Below, one piece after another: positions 18,279-27,694 of a stretch of DNA of 64,000 nt. The notes beneath the pieces are model-generated. The model was not told the origin of the DNA. It did not search any database and saw only the letters and a program-made list of their open reading frames with translations. This stretch comes from Eikenella corrodens (GTDB lineage Bacteria > Pseudomonadota > Gammaproteobacteria > Burkholderiales > Neisseriaceae). The position numbers and the translations under genes are program-made. The DNA lies in the NCBI RefSeq assembly GCF_003990355.1, contig NZ_CP034670.1, positions 1,922,001-1,986,000 of the forward strand, in the 5' to 3' direction. The stretch's first letter is position 1. Each line of letters starts with the position of its first letter.

Positions 18279-18358
18279 CAGAGGATGCGGGCGGCGTGTG
18301 CCGTTCGGGTTGCTTTGCCCCATCCGGAACAGATGGTTTCTTCTCTGCTTTACGCTGC

Positions 18359-18387
18359 GCCCCGGCTTGGTATGCCGGGCTTTTTTG
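18359..18387 (+). terminator. Rho-independent terminator of the TPP riboswitch
   Basis: GCCCCGGC and GCCGGGC pair around TTGGTAT and are followed by six Ts. It lies about 60 bases before the cytX start, as expected for the expression platform. Confidence 0.85.
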
Positions 18388-18447
18388 TGCGCGTTTGATA
18401 CGCGGCTCGGCGGAGTAGTTTTTCAAATATAGAGAGGAAACAATTTG

Positions 18448-19659
18448 ATGGAACAGCAAGCAGATAAACTTTCGGTTACCGCTTCGGCGGTGATTTGGTT
18501 TGGGGCGGCGGTGTCGGTAGCGGAAATCCTTACCGGCATGCTGTTTGCGCCGTTGGGTTGGCGCATGGGTCTTTTGGCAGTGGCTATCGGCCATGTGATC
18601 GGCGGGGTGCTGTTTTACCTGGCCGGGCTGATCGGGGCGCAAACGGGGCGCAGTGCGATGGAAACGGTACAGCTTTCCTTCGGCCGTCGCGGCTCGCTGC
18701 TGTTTGCTGCTGCCAACGTGGTGCAGCTGGTGGGCTGGACGGCGATTATGATTTTCACCGGGGCGCAGGCTGCGGCGGCGCTCACGGCTGGCTGGAGCGG
18801 GGCGCAGACAGTTTGGAGCGTGATTATCGGCGCGCTGATTTTGCTGTGGCTGCACATCGGGATGCGGAATTTCAGCAAAATCAATTTTGTGTCGATGGGC
18901 ACGCTGTTTGCGCTCACGCTGTGGTTGAGTGTTCAGGTAGCCTCCGGAGAGCCGGCGGCAGCCGGGCAGGCGGATGCGGAGGCGATGAGTTTCGGGCTGG
19001 CGGTGGAGCTGGCGGCGGTAATGCCGCTGTCGTGGCTGCCGCTGGTGTCGGACTACACCCGCCGCACAGCCAAGGCGCGGGCGGCTACGCTTTCGGCTAC
19101 GCTGGCTTATTTCTGCACCAGCTCGTGGATGTATGCCATCGGGCTGGCGGCGGCGCTATTTGCCGGACAGAGCGAAATCGCACCGATGCTGCAATATGCC
19201 GGGCTGGGCGCCGCCGGGATTTTGGTGGTGGTGTTGTCCACGGTGAGTACGACGTTTTTGGATGCGTATTCGGCCGGGGTGAGCTTTCACAGCATCAGCA
19301 GCCGCTTTGGTGAGGTGCCGGTGGCATCGGCGGTTACGCTGCTGGGCACGCTGCTGGCGCTGGTGTTTGATGTGAGCCGCTTTGAAGGGTTTCTGTATTT
19401 TATCGGCTCGGTGTTTGCGCCGATGATTGCGGTGCAGATTGCGGATTATTTTGTGCTGAAACGCAAACCGACTTCAGGGGAAGTGGATTGGGTGAGCCTG
19501 GCTTTGTGGCTGGTGGGTTTTGTGTTCTACCGCCAGATGCTGAAATGGCAGCCGCCGCTGGGCACCACGCTGCCGGTGATTGCGGCCACGTTTGCGCTGA
19601 CGCTGCTGGTGCGCAAATTGCTGCCCTCGGCAGGCAAAGCGGCAGTACATGAAGGCTGA
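18448..19659 (+). CDS. cytX: Putative hydroxymethylpyrimidine/thiamine-precursor transporter CytX (NCS1 family)
   Basis: A 403-residue inner-membrane permease of the nucleobase-cation symporter-1 family, with about 12 hydrophobic segments. GAGGAAA precedes the ATG at 18448; a TTG one codon upstream is less likely. Family-like segments are SVTASAVIWFGAAVSVAEILTG, MPLSWLPLVSDYTRRT and YSAGVSFHSISSRFGEVPV. The TPP riboswitch upstream links it to uptake of the thiamine pyrimidine moiety, the role proposed for CytX. A DUS is read in frame as VQVASGEP near residue 165. No thi gene is adjacent. Confidence 0.9.
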   Translation: MEQQADKLSVTASAVIWFGAAVSVAEILTGMLFAPLGWRMGLLAVAIGHVIGGVLFYLAGLIGAQTGRSAMETVQLSFGRRGSLLFAAANVVQLVGWTAIMIFTGAQAAAALTAGWSGAQTVWSVIIGALILLWLHIGMRNFSKINFVSMGTLFALTLWLSVQVASGEPAAAGQADAEAMSFGLAVELAAVMPLSWLPLVSDYTRRTAKARAATLSATLAYFCTSSWMYAIGLAAALFAGQSEIAPMLQYAGLGAAGILVVVLSTVSTTFLDAYSAGVSFHSISSRFGEVPVASAVTLLGTLLALVFDVSRFEGFLYFIGSVFAPMIAVQIADYFVLKRKPTSGEVDWVSLALWLVGFVFYRQMLKWQPPLGTTLPVIAATFALTLLVRKLLPSAGKAAVHEG

Positions 19660-19773
19660 GCCAGGCAGAAAACATGGCTAAACAATGCTCTTTCGATACC
19701 CGGCGGCAAGCGGCAAATAGCACAGGCCGTGCGGCACGGCGAGCCAACCCGGTCGGATAGCGTGTGGATTGAC

Positions 19774-19877
19774 TATAGTGAATTAACAAAAACCGGTACG
19801 GCGTTGGCTCGCCTTGCCGTAACGTGTGTACTGTCTGCGGCTCGCCGCCTTGTCCTGATTTTTGTTAATCCACTATA
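19774..19877 (+). repeat. Correia-like element, 104 bp
   Basis: TATAGTGAATTAAC to GTTAATCCACTATA with the usual core. Its right end supplies bases just upstream of gpmI, followed by an inverted DUS pair at 19880-19919. Confidence 0.85.
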
Positions 19878-19987
19878 TTAAAGGCTACCTGAAACCCGAT
19901 TTGCTTTTTCAGGTAGCCCTTCACGCATTCAATTCCCACCCAATCCGCTATATAATGCCCATCCCCATTCCCAGCCCGGCGCATATC

Positions 19988-21508
19988 ATGAGCAAGCTCA
20001 CCAAACCCATCGTTCTTCTCATTCTCGACGGCTTCGGCCACCGCCCCGAAGGCGACGACAACTCCGTCCTCCTCGCCAACACCCCCAATCTCGACCGCCT
20101 CAAAGCCCAATACGCCTACGGCACGATCGACGCCTCCGAGCGCATGGTCGGCCTGCCCGTCGGCCAGTTCGGTAATTCCGAAGTGGGGCATTTGAACATC
20201 GGCGCCGGCCGCGTAGTGGCGCAAGACATCACCCGCATCGACATGGCCATCGAAAACGGCTCGCTCGCGCAAAACCCCGCCCTCACCGCCGCCTGGCAAA
20301 GCCCCACGAAAACCGTGCACCTGCTAGGCTGCTTCTCCGACGGCGGTGTGCACAGCCACATCAACCACTTCTTCGCCGTGGCCGATGCCGCCCTGGCCGC
20401 CGGTATGCAGAAAATCGTTTTCCACCCCTTCCTAGACGGCCGCGACACCCCGCCGCAAAGTGCGGAAGGCTACCTGAAAACCCTGCAAAGCTATTGCGAG
20501 CAACACCCGCAAGTGAAAGTGGGCTGCGTGGTCGGCCGCTTCTTCGCCATGGACCGCGACAACCGCTGGGAGCGCGTCGAGCAGGCCTACAACGCCTTGT
20601 TCGGCCAAGCCCCGTTCCGCGCCGATACGCCGCTGCAAGCCCTGGCCGCCGCCTATGAACGCGGCGAACACGACGAATTCGTGCAGCCCACCGTCATCGA
20701 CCCAGCAGCCGCCCTGCACGACGGTGATGCGGTTGTCTTCATGAACTTCCGCGCCGACCGCGCCCGCGAGCTGACCCAAGCCCTGCTGTTCGACGATTTC
20801 CAAGGCTTCCAACGCCAGCAGCGCTTCCGCCCCGGCTATTTCACCTCGCTCACCAGCTACGGCAGCCAATACCGCTTCCCCGTGCTGTTTGCCCAAGAGA
20901 GCATCCGCAACGGCTTGGGCGAATACCTGTCTGCCCAAGGCATCAGCCAGCTGCGCATTGCCGAAACCGAGAAATATCCGCACGTTACCTACTTCCTCAG
21001 CGGCGGCCGCGAAGAACCCTATCCCGGCGAAGAGCGCATCCTCGTGCCCTCGCCCAAAGTCGCCACCTACGATTTGCAGCCCGAAATGAGTGCGCCGCAA
21101 GTGTGCCAACACATCCTCGACAGCCTCGCCGCCAAGCGTTTCGATGTGATTCTGTGCAACTTCGCCAACGGCGACATGGTCGGCCACAGCGGCGTGCTGG
21201 CCGCCACCATCAAAGCGGTGGAAACGCTCGACGACTGCGTGGGTAAAATCGTGGCTGCCGCCCAAGCAGCCGGCGGCGAAGTGCTGATTACCGCCGACCA
21301 CGGCAACTGCGAGCAGATGTTCGACCCCGCCAACGGCCAGCCGCACACCCAGCACACCACCAACCCCGTGCCCTTCCTGTATGTCGGCCGCCCCGCCCGC
21401 ATCAAGGCCGGTGGCGCGCTGAAAGACATCGCCCCCACCCTCCTCGCCATGCTCGGCCTGCCCAAGCCGCAGGAAATGAGCGGCGAGAGCCTGATTGAGT
21501 TTGTTTGA
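19988..21508 (+). CDS. gpmI: 2,3-bisphosphoglycerate-independent phosphoglycerate mutase
   Basis: A 506-residue Mn-dependent enzyme converting 3- to 2-phosphoglycerate. I start at MSKLTKPIVLLILDGFGHRP; the 42 codons open upstream are Correia and DUS sequence. The alkaline-phosphatase-like metal site includes LDGFG and ADHGNCEQM; the catalytic Ser is about residue 64 in FGNSEVGHLNIGAGR. HPFLDGRDTPPQSA and MNFRADRARELT are also conserved. A DUS inside the gene (20466-20479) encodes GYLKTL. Confidence 0.96.
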   Translation: MSKLTKPIVLLILDGFGHRPEGDDNSVLLANTPNLDRLKAQYAYGTIDASERMVGLPVGQFGNSEVGHLNIGAGRVVAQDITRIDMAIENGSLAQNPALTAAWQSPTKTVHLLGCFSDGGVHSHINHFFAVADAALAAGMQKIVFHPFLDGRDTPPQSAEGYLKTLQSYCEQHPQVKVGCVVGRFFAMDRDNRWERVEQAYNALFGQAPFRADTPLQALAAAYERGEHDEFVQPTVIDPAAALHDGDAVVFMNFRADRARELTQALLFDDFQGFQRQQRFRPGYFTSLTSYGSQYRFPVLFAQESIRNGLGEYLSAQGISQLRIAETEKYPHVTYFLSGGREEPYPGEERILVPSPKVATYDLQPEMSAPQVCQHILDSLAAKRFDVILCNFANGDMVGHSGVLAATIKAVETLDDCVGKIVAAAQAAGGEVLITADHGNCEQMFDPANGQPHTQHTTNPVPFLYVGRPARIKAGGALKDIAPTLLAMLGLPKPQEMSGESLIEFV

Positions 21509-21520
21509 CCGCCCAGCAGC

Positions 21521-21547
21521 AGGCTACCTGAAAGCTTCAGGTAGCCT
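21521..21547. terminator. Compact inverted DUS-pair hairpin
   Basis: AGGCTACCTGAAA and CTTCAGGTAGCCT form a 27-base, nearly loopless palindrome. It lies between gpmI and the mntP remnant. Confidence 0.6.
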
Positions 21548-21556
21548 CCACCCGCC

Positions 21557-22158
21557 ATGAGCTTCCTCACCATCCTCGCCCTCGCCTTCGGCATGTCTAT
21601 GGACGCCTTCGCCGCCGCCATCGCCCAAGGCGCCGCCATCGGCACGCCCACCCGCCGGGGCACGTTGCGCACCGCCGCTGTGTTTGGCAGCGTGGAAACC
21701 CTCACCCCGCTCATCGGCTGGGCAATCGGCTCCGTGGCACAACGCTACATCGCCGATTGGGACCACTGGGTCGCCTTCACCCTGCTGCTCCTGCTCGGCC
21801 TGCGCATGATTTACGGCGCGCTGCAGCCGGAACAGCCCGCCGGGGAACAATCTGAACAGGCACAGCCCGAAAGCGGCCAATCCGGCCGCCGCCCGCCGTC
21901 GCCGCTGATGCTTGTCGCCATCGCCTTCGCCACCAGCATCGACTCCCTGATCGTCGGCGGCGGCCTGGCTTCCTCGAAGTCAACATCCTGCTCACCGCCC
22001 TCACCATCGGCCTGGCCACCACCATCATGGCCGCCATCGGCCTGCGTTTGGGCAGCCTCCTGGGCAACGCCATCGGCAAACGTGCCGAAATCCTCGGCGG
22101 CCTCGTCCTCATCGGCATCGGCACGCTCATCCTTGCCGAACACCTCCATTTCCTCTAA
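21557..22158 (+). pseudogene. mntP: Manganese efflux pump MntP, interrupted by a frameshift
   Basis: The first frame encodes a normal MntP start (LAFGMSMDAFAAAIAQGAA, WAIGSVAQRYI, AIAFATSIDSLIVGGGLA) and then turns into Ser/Pro-rich nonsense. In the +2 frame the expected end continues (FLEVNILLTALTIGLATTIM ... EILGGLVLIGIGTLILAEHL) to a TAA at 22156-22158. One base appears to be missing near 21968-21971. Together the two parts give the usual ~190-200 residues and six membrane segments. It may be a true loss of function, a phase switch or a sequencing error. Confidence 0.85.
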
Positions 22159-22196
22159 ATCCTTTCAGGTAGCCTCTCCTTTTTTCAGGTAGCCTC

Positions 22197-23546
22197 ATGA
22201 AGCACAGCAAAATCCTCATCCTCCTCGCCCTCCTCTGCAGCGCCCTGCCCGCCGCCGCCGCACCCAAAGACGACCTGCGCCAAGTGCAGCGCGCCATCGG
22301 CGAGAGCAACCGCAAACTCCAACAGCAGCAAAGCGAACAGCGCCAGCTGCAAAGCAACATCCGCCAAACCCAAAGCGAACTCGACACCGTGCGCCGCGAG
22401 CTCGACCGCCTCACCCGCAGCCGCCAAACCGCCTGGCGCGAACTGCAAGCCATGCAGGCCAAGCTCGACAGCCTGCAAACCCGCATCCAAAACACCCAAG
22501 CCCAAGCCGCCCGCCTGCTCAACAGCCGTTATCGCAACCAGCAGCCCAACGCCGTAACCCTGTTCCTGCAAAACGCCGACCCCCAGCAGAAAGGCCGCCA
22601 CCTCGAATACCTGCGCCACCTCAACCAAGCCAACGCCCGGGCCCTCACCCAACTGCAACACAACCGCCAAGAGCTCAAACAGCAGCAAGACAGCATCAGC
22701 GAGCAGCTCAAGCGGCTCGACGCCCTCAAACGCCAGCAGCAAACCACCGCCGCCCGCCTCGGCCGCCAACAGCAACAGCAGCAACGCCAACAGCAAAGTC
22801 TCGAACAAGACATCAGCCGCGAAACCGCCAAGCTGCAAACCCTGCGCCAAAACGAAAGCCGCCTCAACGGCCTCATCGCCAGCCTCAGCCGCCGCTCCGC
22901 CCAACGGCAGGAAGCCGAACGCCAGCGCCGCGCCCAAATCCTGCGCCAACGCCGCCAGCAGCAAGCCCAAAACGGCAACAAACCCGCCCCACGCTCCCAA
23001 AGGCTACCTGAAAACGAACACAACGGTTCGAACCAAAGCGATCTCCGTCCGAACGAAACCCGCCCCACCCCGCCCGAACAGCCGGACACCCCCAACCGCA
23101 ACACCCTCACCGCCGAAGACCTCGCCCTCGAAGCCCCCGAAGCCCAAGAGCCGCAAAGCCACGGCTTCAGCCGCATGCAAGGCCGCCTGCAACGTCCCGC
23201 CGGCGGCAGCATCAGCGGCCGCTTCGGCCAAGCCCGCCCCGGCGGCGGCACCTGGAAAGGCCTCTTCATCAGCACCCCGCCCACCGCCGTGCGCAGCATC
23301 GCCGAAGGCGAAGTCGCCTACGCCGCCCCCCTGCAAGGCTACGGCAACACCGTTATCGTCGACCACGGCAGCGGCTACCTCAGCATCTACACCGGCCTCT
23401 CCCAAATCAGCGCCGGCGCAGGCAGCCGCGTATCCGCCCGCCAAACCATCGGCCGCAGCGGCAGCCTCCCCGACGGCGAAAACGGCCTCTACTTCGAAAT
23501 CCGCTACCGCAACCAAGCCATGAACCCCGCCTCATGGGTAAACTAG
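22197..23546 (+). CDS. envC: EnvC-like murein hydrolase activator (degenerate LytM/M23 domain)
   Basis: A 449-residue periplasmic protein. A signal peptide (1-22, ending AAAA) is followed by a long Gln/Arg-rich coiled coil (about 25-260), a Pro-rich linker, and a C-terminal LytM domain (about 335-449: GGSISGRFGQARPGGGTWKG ... GYGNTVIVDHGSGYLSIYTG ... GLYFEIRYR). The zinc ligands of active M23 enzymes are missing (GTWKGLFI for HxGxD, GLYFE for HLHFE). This is the state of EnvC, which activates amidases rather than cutting peptidoglycan itself. A DUS near 23001 is read in frame as RLPEN. Confidence 0.88.
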   Translation: MKHSKILILLALLCSALPAAAAPKDDLRQVQRAIGESNRKLQQQQSEQRQLQSNIRQTQSELDTVRRELDRLTRSRQTAWRELQAMQAKLDSLQTRIQNTQAQAARLLNSRYRNQQPNAVTLFLQNADPQQKGRHLEYLRHLNQANARALTQLQHNRQELKQQQDSISEQLKRLDALKRQQQTTAARLGRQQQQQQRQQQSLEQDISRETAKLQTLRQNESRLNGLIASLSRRSAQRQEAERQRRAQILRQRRQQQAQNGNKPAPRSQRLPENEHNGSNQSDLRPNETRPTPPEQPDTPNRNTLTAEDLALEAPEAQEPQSHGFSRMQGRLQRPAGGSISGRFGQARPGGGTWKGLFISTPPTAVRSIAEGEVAYAAPLQGYGNTVIVDHGSGYLSIYTGLSQISAGAGSRVSARQTIGRSGSLPDGENGLYFEIRYRNQAMNPASWVN

Positions 23547-23565
23547 CCAAACCGGTGGGCGAAAA

Positions 23566-23604
23566 TTTCAGGTAGCCTTTAACCACTTAAAGGCTACCTG
23601 AAAA
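23566..23604. terminator. Inverted DUS pair between convergent genes
   Basis: TTTCAGGTAGCCTTTAA pairs with TTAAAGGCTACCTGAAA. It serves the rightward envC and the leftward gene ending at 23625. Confidence 0.65.
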
Positions 23605-23624
23605 ACCGATCTCTCATATTGTCA

Positions 23625-25205
23625 CTACATTTTGCCTTCCCATTTAAGAGTCCACCAACCAGCACTTTCCTCATTGTCACGTGAAAATCGAAATACACCC
23701 CTATCAGAACGGATAATCATGCCACCATCACTGAGGGAAATTTGTTCGATATGCCCCGATTCCGATGGAGAAAACCACTGCTCCGGCAAATCCTTCCATT
23801 CCTCACCCTCTACCCATCCATAGTAGCTGGCTAAAATTTCCCCGCTGCCCCGACGCAGCAGGACTGCATAAAATATCTCTCTATCCTTACCATGTGCAGC
23901 TTTTACTGCCAATGCATAATCTCCCGAACAGAAAGCAGCAACATCGTTAAACCGAGGTCGGAGAGACAAATTAGTATTGGTAAGAACAATATTGTCGAAT
24001 TGTGTAACTTGCTCCGGATTTAGACCAAACGGCAGCGAATAGGCCTGCCTTACACACCGCGCCTTGCCGTCAAACTCCAAAGGCTTTGGCAGCGTAAATG
24101 GCTTTTCAGGCCGCAACTCATTTAATAACCCTGGTATTTCGGAAGTGAAATTGGGGTAAAGCCTTCTTTTCCTTACGATGGCCGGTGCATACCAAATATT
24201 TCGGTTTTGTTTGCGGTCGGCAATATATTGGATTATCTCCCCCGGCTCGCCCTGACGGCTGGGACGGATACCGTATACAAAATTACCACGCCTACCGCGG
24301 CTGGGTGCGATGGAGAGAAGCTCATATCTTTCATGAAATAGATAGCCGCGATAAATAAACCGATTAGGGGTATAGCCAGTTCGCTCCACACCGGCTATGT
24401 GAATTTCTGGCTCATTATCTGACCGATCAAATTGAACATCCGCTGCCAGCTCCACAATTGTCCCCGACGGCAAAGGCAACTTCTCTGGCGGCGGCAGATA
24501 GGGAACGCCGGACGGAGTGAACATACCGAACGCAGCGCCAAGCGGCATAATCGGAACACCAATCGGAGTTATCTCCACGAAAGCAGTAGCTTGCGGTAGG
24601 TAATGTTTGCGTTCGTCGCTGTTGGCGGAACGCCATTGGTATTCACGCAGCAGCAACAACGAAACCGTTATTAAAGTAAATATTGTTATGTATGGTAGCA
24701 GCGTATGAAACACCGAGCGATAACGGCGCTTATCCCACGATGCCCCTGCCAGCAAAACCATCGCCGCCCCCCACACTATCGCGCCCCAGCCCCATGCCAC
24801 TACATTACGGGTTCCGCCATTCTCATCTATCATTACTTCCCGTAAAGTGAAAGTACACAAAGCCAATCCAACCATCAGGAAAACCGACTCCTTAACCCTA
24901 ACGCCGGACAGCAACCTCAACCACACCCATACATAGACAAAATTGGCATATACGGCAAGACCGCTGATGCCATTCATCCAGGCAAGTGGGCTTACCATCA
25001 AAATCATCAAGCCATACCATTCCGGATCTGTTTCCCCACTGATAAAGAACCCCGGCATAAAAATCGATAATACCAGCAACACTGCCGAAACGTAGCATAA
25101 CGGCCTGGCATGCCTCAATTCTTCAACCGACATGGTTTTTTTCACCGGTTTCTTATGTATCCGTACACGCACCATATGATTTCCCAAAAAATGATTAAAA
25201 TGCAT
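23625..25205 (-). CDS. Large membrane-anchored protein of unknown function
   Basis: A 526-residue protein; the start could also be 10 codons later at MVRVRI. Five to six hydrophobic segments lie in residues 37-190 (CYVSAVLLVLSIFMPGFF, WYGLMILMVSPLAWM, FVYVWVWLRLL, VAWGWGAIVWGAAMVLLAGA, YITIFTLITVSLLLL). A large soluble C-terminal part follows, rich in beta-type sequence and probably periplasmic. I recognise no domain. The DNA is visibly richer in A+T than its neighbours and no DUS is seen inside, which suggests acquisition from elsewhere. Confidence 0.7.
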   Translation of the reverse strand: MHFNHFLGNHMVRVRIHKKPVKKTMSVEELRHARPLCYVSAVLLVLSIFMPGFFISGETDPEWYGLMILMVSPLAWMNGISGLAVYANFVYVWVWLRLLSGVRVKESVFLMVGLALCTFTLREVMIDENGGTRNVVAWGWGAIVWGAAMVLLAGASWDKRRYRSVFHTLLPYITIFTLITVSLLLLREYQWRSANSDERKHYLPQATAFVEITPIGVPIMPLGAAFGMFTPSGVPYLPPPEKLPLPSGTIVELAADVQFDRSDNEPEIHIAGVERTGYTPNRFIYRGYLFHERYELLSIAPSRGRRGNFVYGIRPSRQGEPGEIIQYIADRKQNRNIWYAPAIVRKRRLYPNFTSEIPGLLNELRPEKPFTLPKPLEFDGKARCVRQAYSLPFGLNPEQVTQFDNIVLTNTNLSLRPRFNDVAAFCSGDYALAVKAAHGKDREIFYAVLLRRGSGEILASYYGWVEGEEWKDLPEQWFSPSESGHIEQISLSDGGMIIRSDRGVFRFSRDNEESAGWWTLKWEGKM

Positions 25206-25486
25206 GATTACCGAAGTAGGAAGGAAGAATAACAGAAATCACCCGTCCCCGCTGAAAGGCTGCCTGAAAATTTGGCATGATCCCATCTTATTCAATTTAT
25301 TCCAAGTAGCCCCACCCAAAATCTCCGTTTAACATTTATTTTCCCCCACCCCCTTGCTGGAACAAGCAAATTTGCCTAAAGTTCAGCCTTTCGAGCCACA
25401 CGGCAGGCTACCTGAAAAAACACAGCTACCGCCACCGCCGATTATCCGGGCTCAGATTAACAAAACCTGAAAGACCAACACCCATT

Positions 25487-26932
25487 ATGTCCAACAACAC
25501 CTTCAAAAAAATCGCCCTCTACACCCTGGGCACCTTCACCGGCATCGCCGTGAGCCTGAGCATGCAGAGCTTTGCCGAAACCCGCAGCCAGCAGCCCCTG
25601 CCGGTGGATTCACTGCGCACCATGGCCGAAGTGTACAGCCAGGTGAAAGCCAACTACTATCAAGACAAAACCGACGATGAAATCCTCGAAGGCGCGCTCA
25701 AAGGCATGGTTTCCAACCTCGACCCGCACTCCGAGTATATGAACCTCAAAGACTACGCCGATATGCAGGAATCCACCAAAGGCGAATTCGGCGGCCTGGG
25801 CATGGAAGTGGGCAGCGAAGACGGCTTCGTTAAAGTGGTCTCCCCGATTGAAGACACCCCCGCCGAACGCGCCGGCATCAAAAGCGGCGACTACATCATC
25901 AAAATCGACGATGCCTCCACCCGCAGCATGAGCGTAAACGATGCCGTGAAACGCATGCGCGGCGAGCCGGGCACCAAAATCACCCTCACCCTCCTCCGCA
26001 AAGACACGCCCCAGCCCATCGTGGTTACCCTCACCCGCGCCATCATCAAAGTGCGCAGCGTGCGCCACGACCTCATCGAACCCGGCTACGGCTATTTGCG
26101 CATCAGCCAATTCCAAGAGCGCACCGTGCCCGCCATGGCCGAAGCCCTGCAAGCCATGCACCGCACCAACGGCGGCCCGCTCAAAGGCCTCATCATCGAC
26201 CTGCGCGACGACCCCGGCGGCCTGCTCAACGGCGCCGTGGGCGTATCCGCCGCCTTCCTGCAAAACGGCCAGCTCGTGGTGAGTACCAAAGGCCGCGACG
26301 GCAAAGAAAACATGAACCTCAAAGCCCAGCCCACCGACTACCAAATCGGCAACAGCAAAGACCCGCTTGCCGGCCTGCCTGCCGAATTTAAAACCATCCC
26401 CATCACCGTGTTGGTCAATTCCGGTTCCGCCTCCGCCTCCGAAATCGTGGCCGGTGCCCTGCAAGACCACAAACGCGCCGTGATTGTGGGCACGCAAAGC
26501 TTCGGCAAAGGCTCCGTACAATCCGTGATGCCCCTTTCCAACGGCGGCGCGCTGAGAATCACCACCCAGCTCTACTACACCCCCAATGGCCGCTCCATCC
26601 AAGCCCAAGGCATCGTGCCCGACGTGGAAGTGGCCGATAAAACCCGCCGTTACGAAAGCCGGGAAGCCGACCTCTCCGGCCACCTGAGCAACCCCAACGG
26701 CGGCAACGAAGTGCGCGGCCGCACGCTGAACAACCACAGCGCCGAAAACAAAGCCGCCTCCGAGCCCGCCGCCAAAGACGAGGCTGATAACAACCCCGCC
26801 ACCCGCTACAAACCCAATCCGGCCAAAGACGACCAACTGCGCCGCGCTTTGGAACTGGTGAAAGCCCCGCAACAATGGCGCGCCGCCCTAGGCCAAGCCG
26901 CCACCCGCCCGGCCAAACCGATTGAGCACTAA
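25487..26932 (+). CDS. ctp: C-terminal processing protease, S41 family
   Basis: A 481-residue periplasmic serine protease. An N-terminal signal/anchor (KIALYTLGTFTGIAVSLSMQ) is followed by a conserved helical region (YSQVKANYYQDKTDDEILEG ... MVSNLDPHSEYM), a PDZ domain (about 100-180: GLGMEVGSEDGFVKVVSPIE) and the S41 core. The catalytic Ser is in NSGSASASEIV (~313) and the Lys in SFGKGSVQ (~341). The C-terminal ~70 residues are low in complexity. It trims the C-termini of secreted proteins, including cell-wall enzymes. Confidence 0.95.
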   Translation: MSNNTFKKIALYTLGTFTGIAVSLSMQSFAETRSQQPLPVDSLRTMAEVYSQVKANYYQDKTDDEILEGALKGMVSNLDPHSEYMNLKDYADMQESTKGEFGGLGMEVGSEDGFVKVVSPIEDTPAERAGIKSGDYIIKIDDASTRSMSVNDAVKRMRGEPGTKITLTLLRKDTPQPIVVTLTRAIIKVRSVRHDLIEPGYGYLRISQFQERTVPAMAEALQAMHRTNGGPLKGLIIDLRDDPGGLLNGAVGVSAAFLQNGQLVVSTKGRDGKENMNLKAQPTDYQIGNSKDPLAGLPAEFKTIPITVLVNSGSASASEIVAGALQDHKRAVIVGTQSFGKGSVQSVMPLSNGGALRITTQLYYTPNGRSIQAQGIVPDVEVADKTRRYESREADLSGHLSNPNGGNEVRGRTLNNHSAENKAASEPAAKDEADNNPATRYKPNPAKDDQLRRALELVKAPQQWRAALGQAATRPAKPIEH

Positions 26933-26951
26933 GCGGATTAGGCAAGCAAAC

Positions 26952-26984
26952 AAAGGCTACCTGAAAATTTTCAGGTAGCCTTTT
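26952..26984 (+). terminator. Compact inverted DUS-pair hairpin after ctp
   Basis: CAAAGGCTACCTGAAAA and TTTTCAGGTAGCCTTTT are contiguous. It begins 20 bases after the ctp stop. Confidence 0.75.
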
Positions 26985-27017
26985 ACGTTGATGCGGCCCA
27001 CACCACGTTTTCCAAAA

Positions 27018-27121
27018 TATAGCGGAATAAAAAAGTAGGACAAAGCGTCTAGCCGCAGCAAGTATAAGCAGCACGGCAAAGCAAACCAACGCGCAGCGGC
27101 GTTCCTTTTCAACCCGCTATA
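27018..27121. repeat. Degenerate Correia-like element
   Basis: TATAGCGGAATAA at the left, CCCGCTATA at the right, and AGGACAAAGCG, GCCGCAG and ACGGCAAAGC inside. The 104-base span equals that of intact copies, but many bases differ, so it is an old copy. Confidence 0.6.
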
Positions 27122-27223
27122 AATGCCCGCCCCATTGCCTTATATCAACACCGAACCGCATCCCCTAGTGTACAATACAACACATTGTATTAAATGCTTT
27201 TCAACCAGATAGGAGCCCATGCA

Positions 27224-27694
27224 ATGAAACCGATTTATCTCGCCGCCTTCCTACTCGCCGCCTGCGCCGCCCGCCCCAATCCGGCCGACAGCGCCCCCCC
27301 GCCCCCCGCCGCCCCTGAGCAGCCTGCTCCCGTGGCGCGGCCTGTTGCCACAGCGCCCAATGCAACCGCAACCGAACTCTCCCGCCACGGCTGGCGCATC
27401 ACCCGCATCGGCCGCCACGCCGCCAACGGATCGTTGGCGTTCAACGCCAACAATCGCGTAAACGCCTCGTTCGGCTGTAATTCCCTATCCGGCCACTTCA
27501 GCCACCAAGGCCAAACCCTGCAAATCGGCGAGCTCGCCACCACGCTGATGCTCTGCCCGCCGAATGTTCAGGCGCAGGAAGAATGGCTCTCAGCCGCCTT
27601 TGCTCGCACCGCCGCCTACCGCATCAACGGCAATAAGCTGGAACTGCTCGACCGCAGGCAGCATGTCATCCTGCAAGCCGAACCGGCACGCTAA
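27224..27694 (+). CDS. META-domain lipoprotein (HslJ-like)
   Basis: A 156-residue protein. Start is MKPIYLAAF with AGGAG 8 bases upstream. The lipobox LAAC gives a lipid-anchored protein after ~14 residues, followed by a Pro/Ala-rich linker to about residue 50. The META domain follows (HGWRITRIGRHAANGSLAFN ... VNASFGCNSLSGHF ... TTLMLCPPNVQAQEEWLSAAF), with the FGCNSxSG and MxCP motifs of HslJ. Such proteins are tied to stress or antibiotic tolerance in other bacteria. The exact role here is unknown. Confidence 0.85.
   Translation: MKPIYLAAFLLAACAARPNPADSAPPPPAAPEQPAPVARPVATAPNATATELSRHGWRITRIGRHAANGSLAFNANNRVNASFGCNSLSGHFSHQGQTLQIGELATTLMLCPPNVQAQEEWLSAAFARTAAYRINGNKLELLDRRQHVILQAEPAR

Noticed and set aside
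19862..19987. N-terminal extension of gpmI
   Set aside because: The extra 42 codons translate a Correia end and a DUS pair; homology starts at MSKLTKPIVLL.
22197..23546. Active M23 endopeptidase instead of EnvC-like activator
   Set aside because: The metal-binding His/Asp positions are replaced (GTWKGLFI, GLYFEIR).
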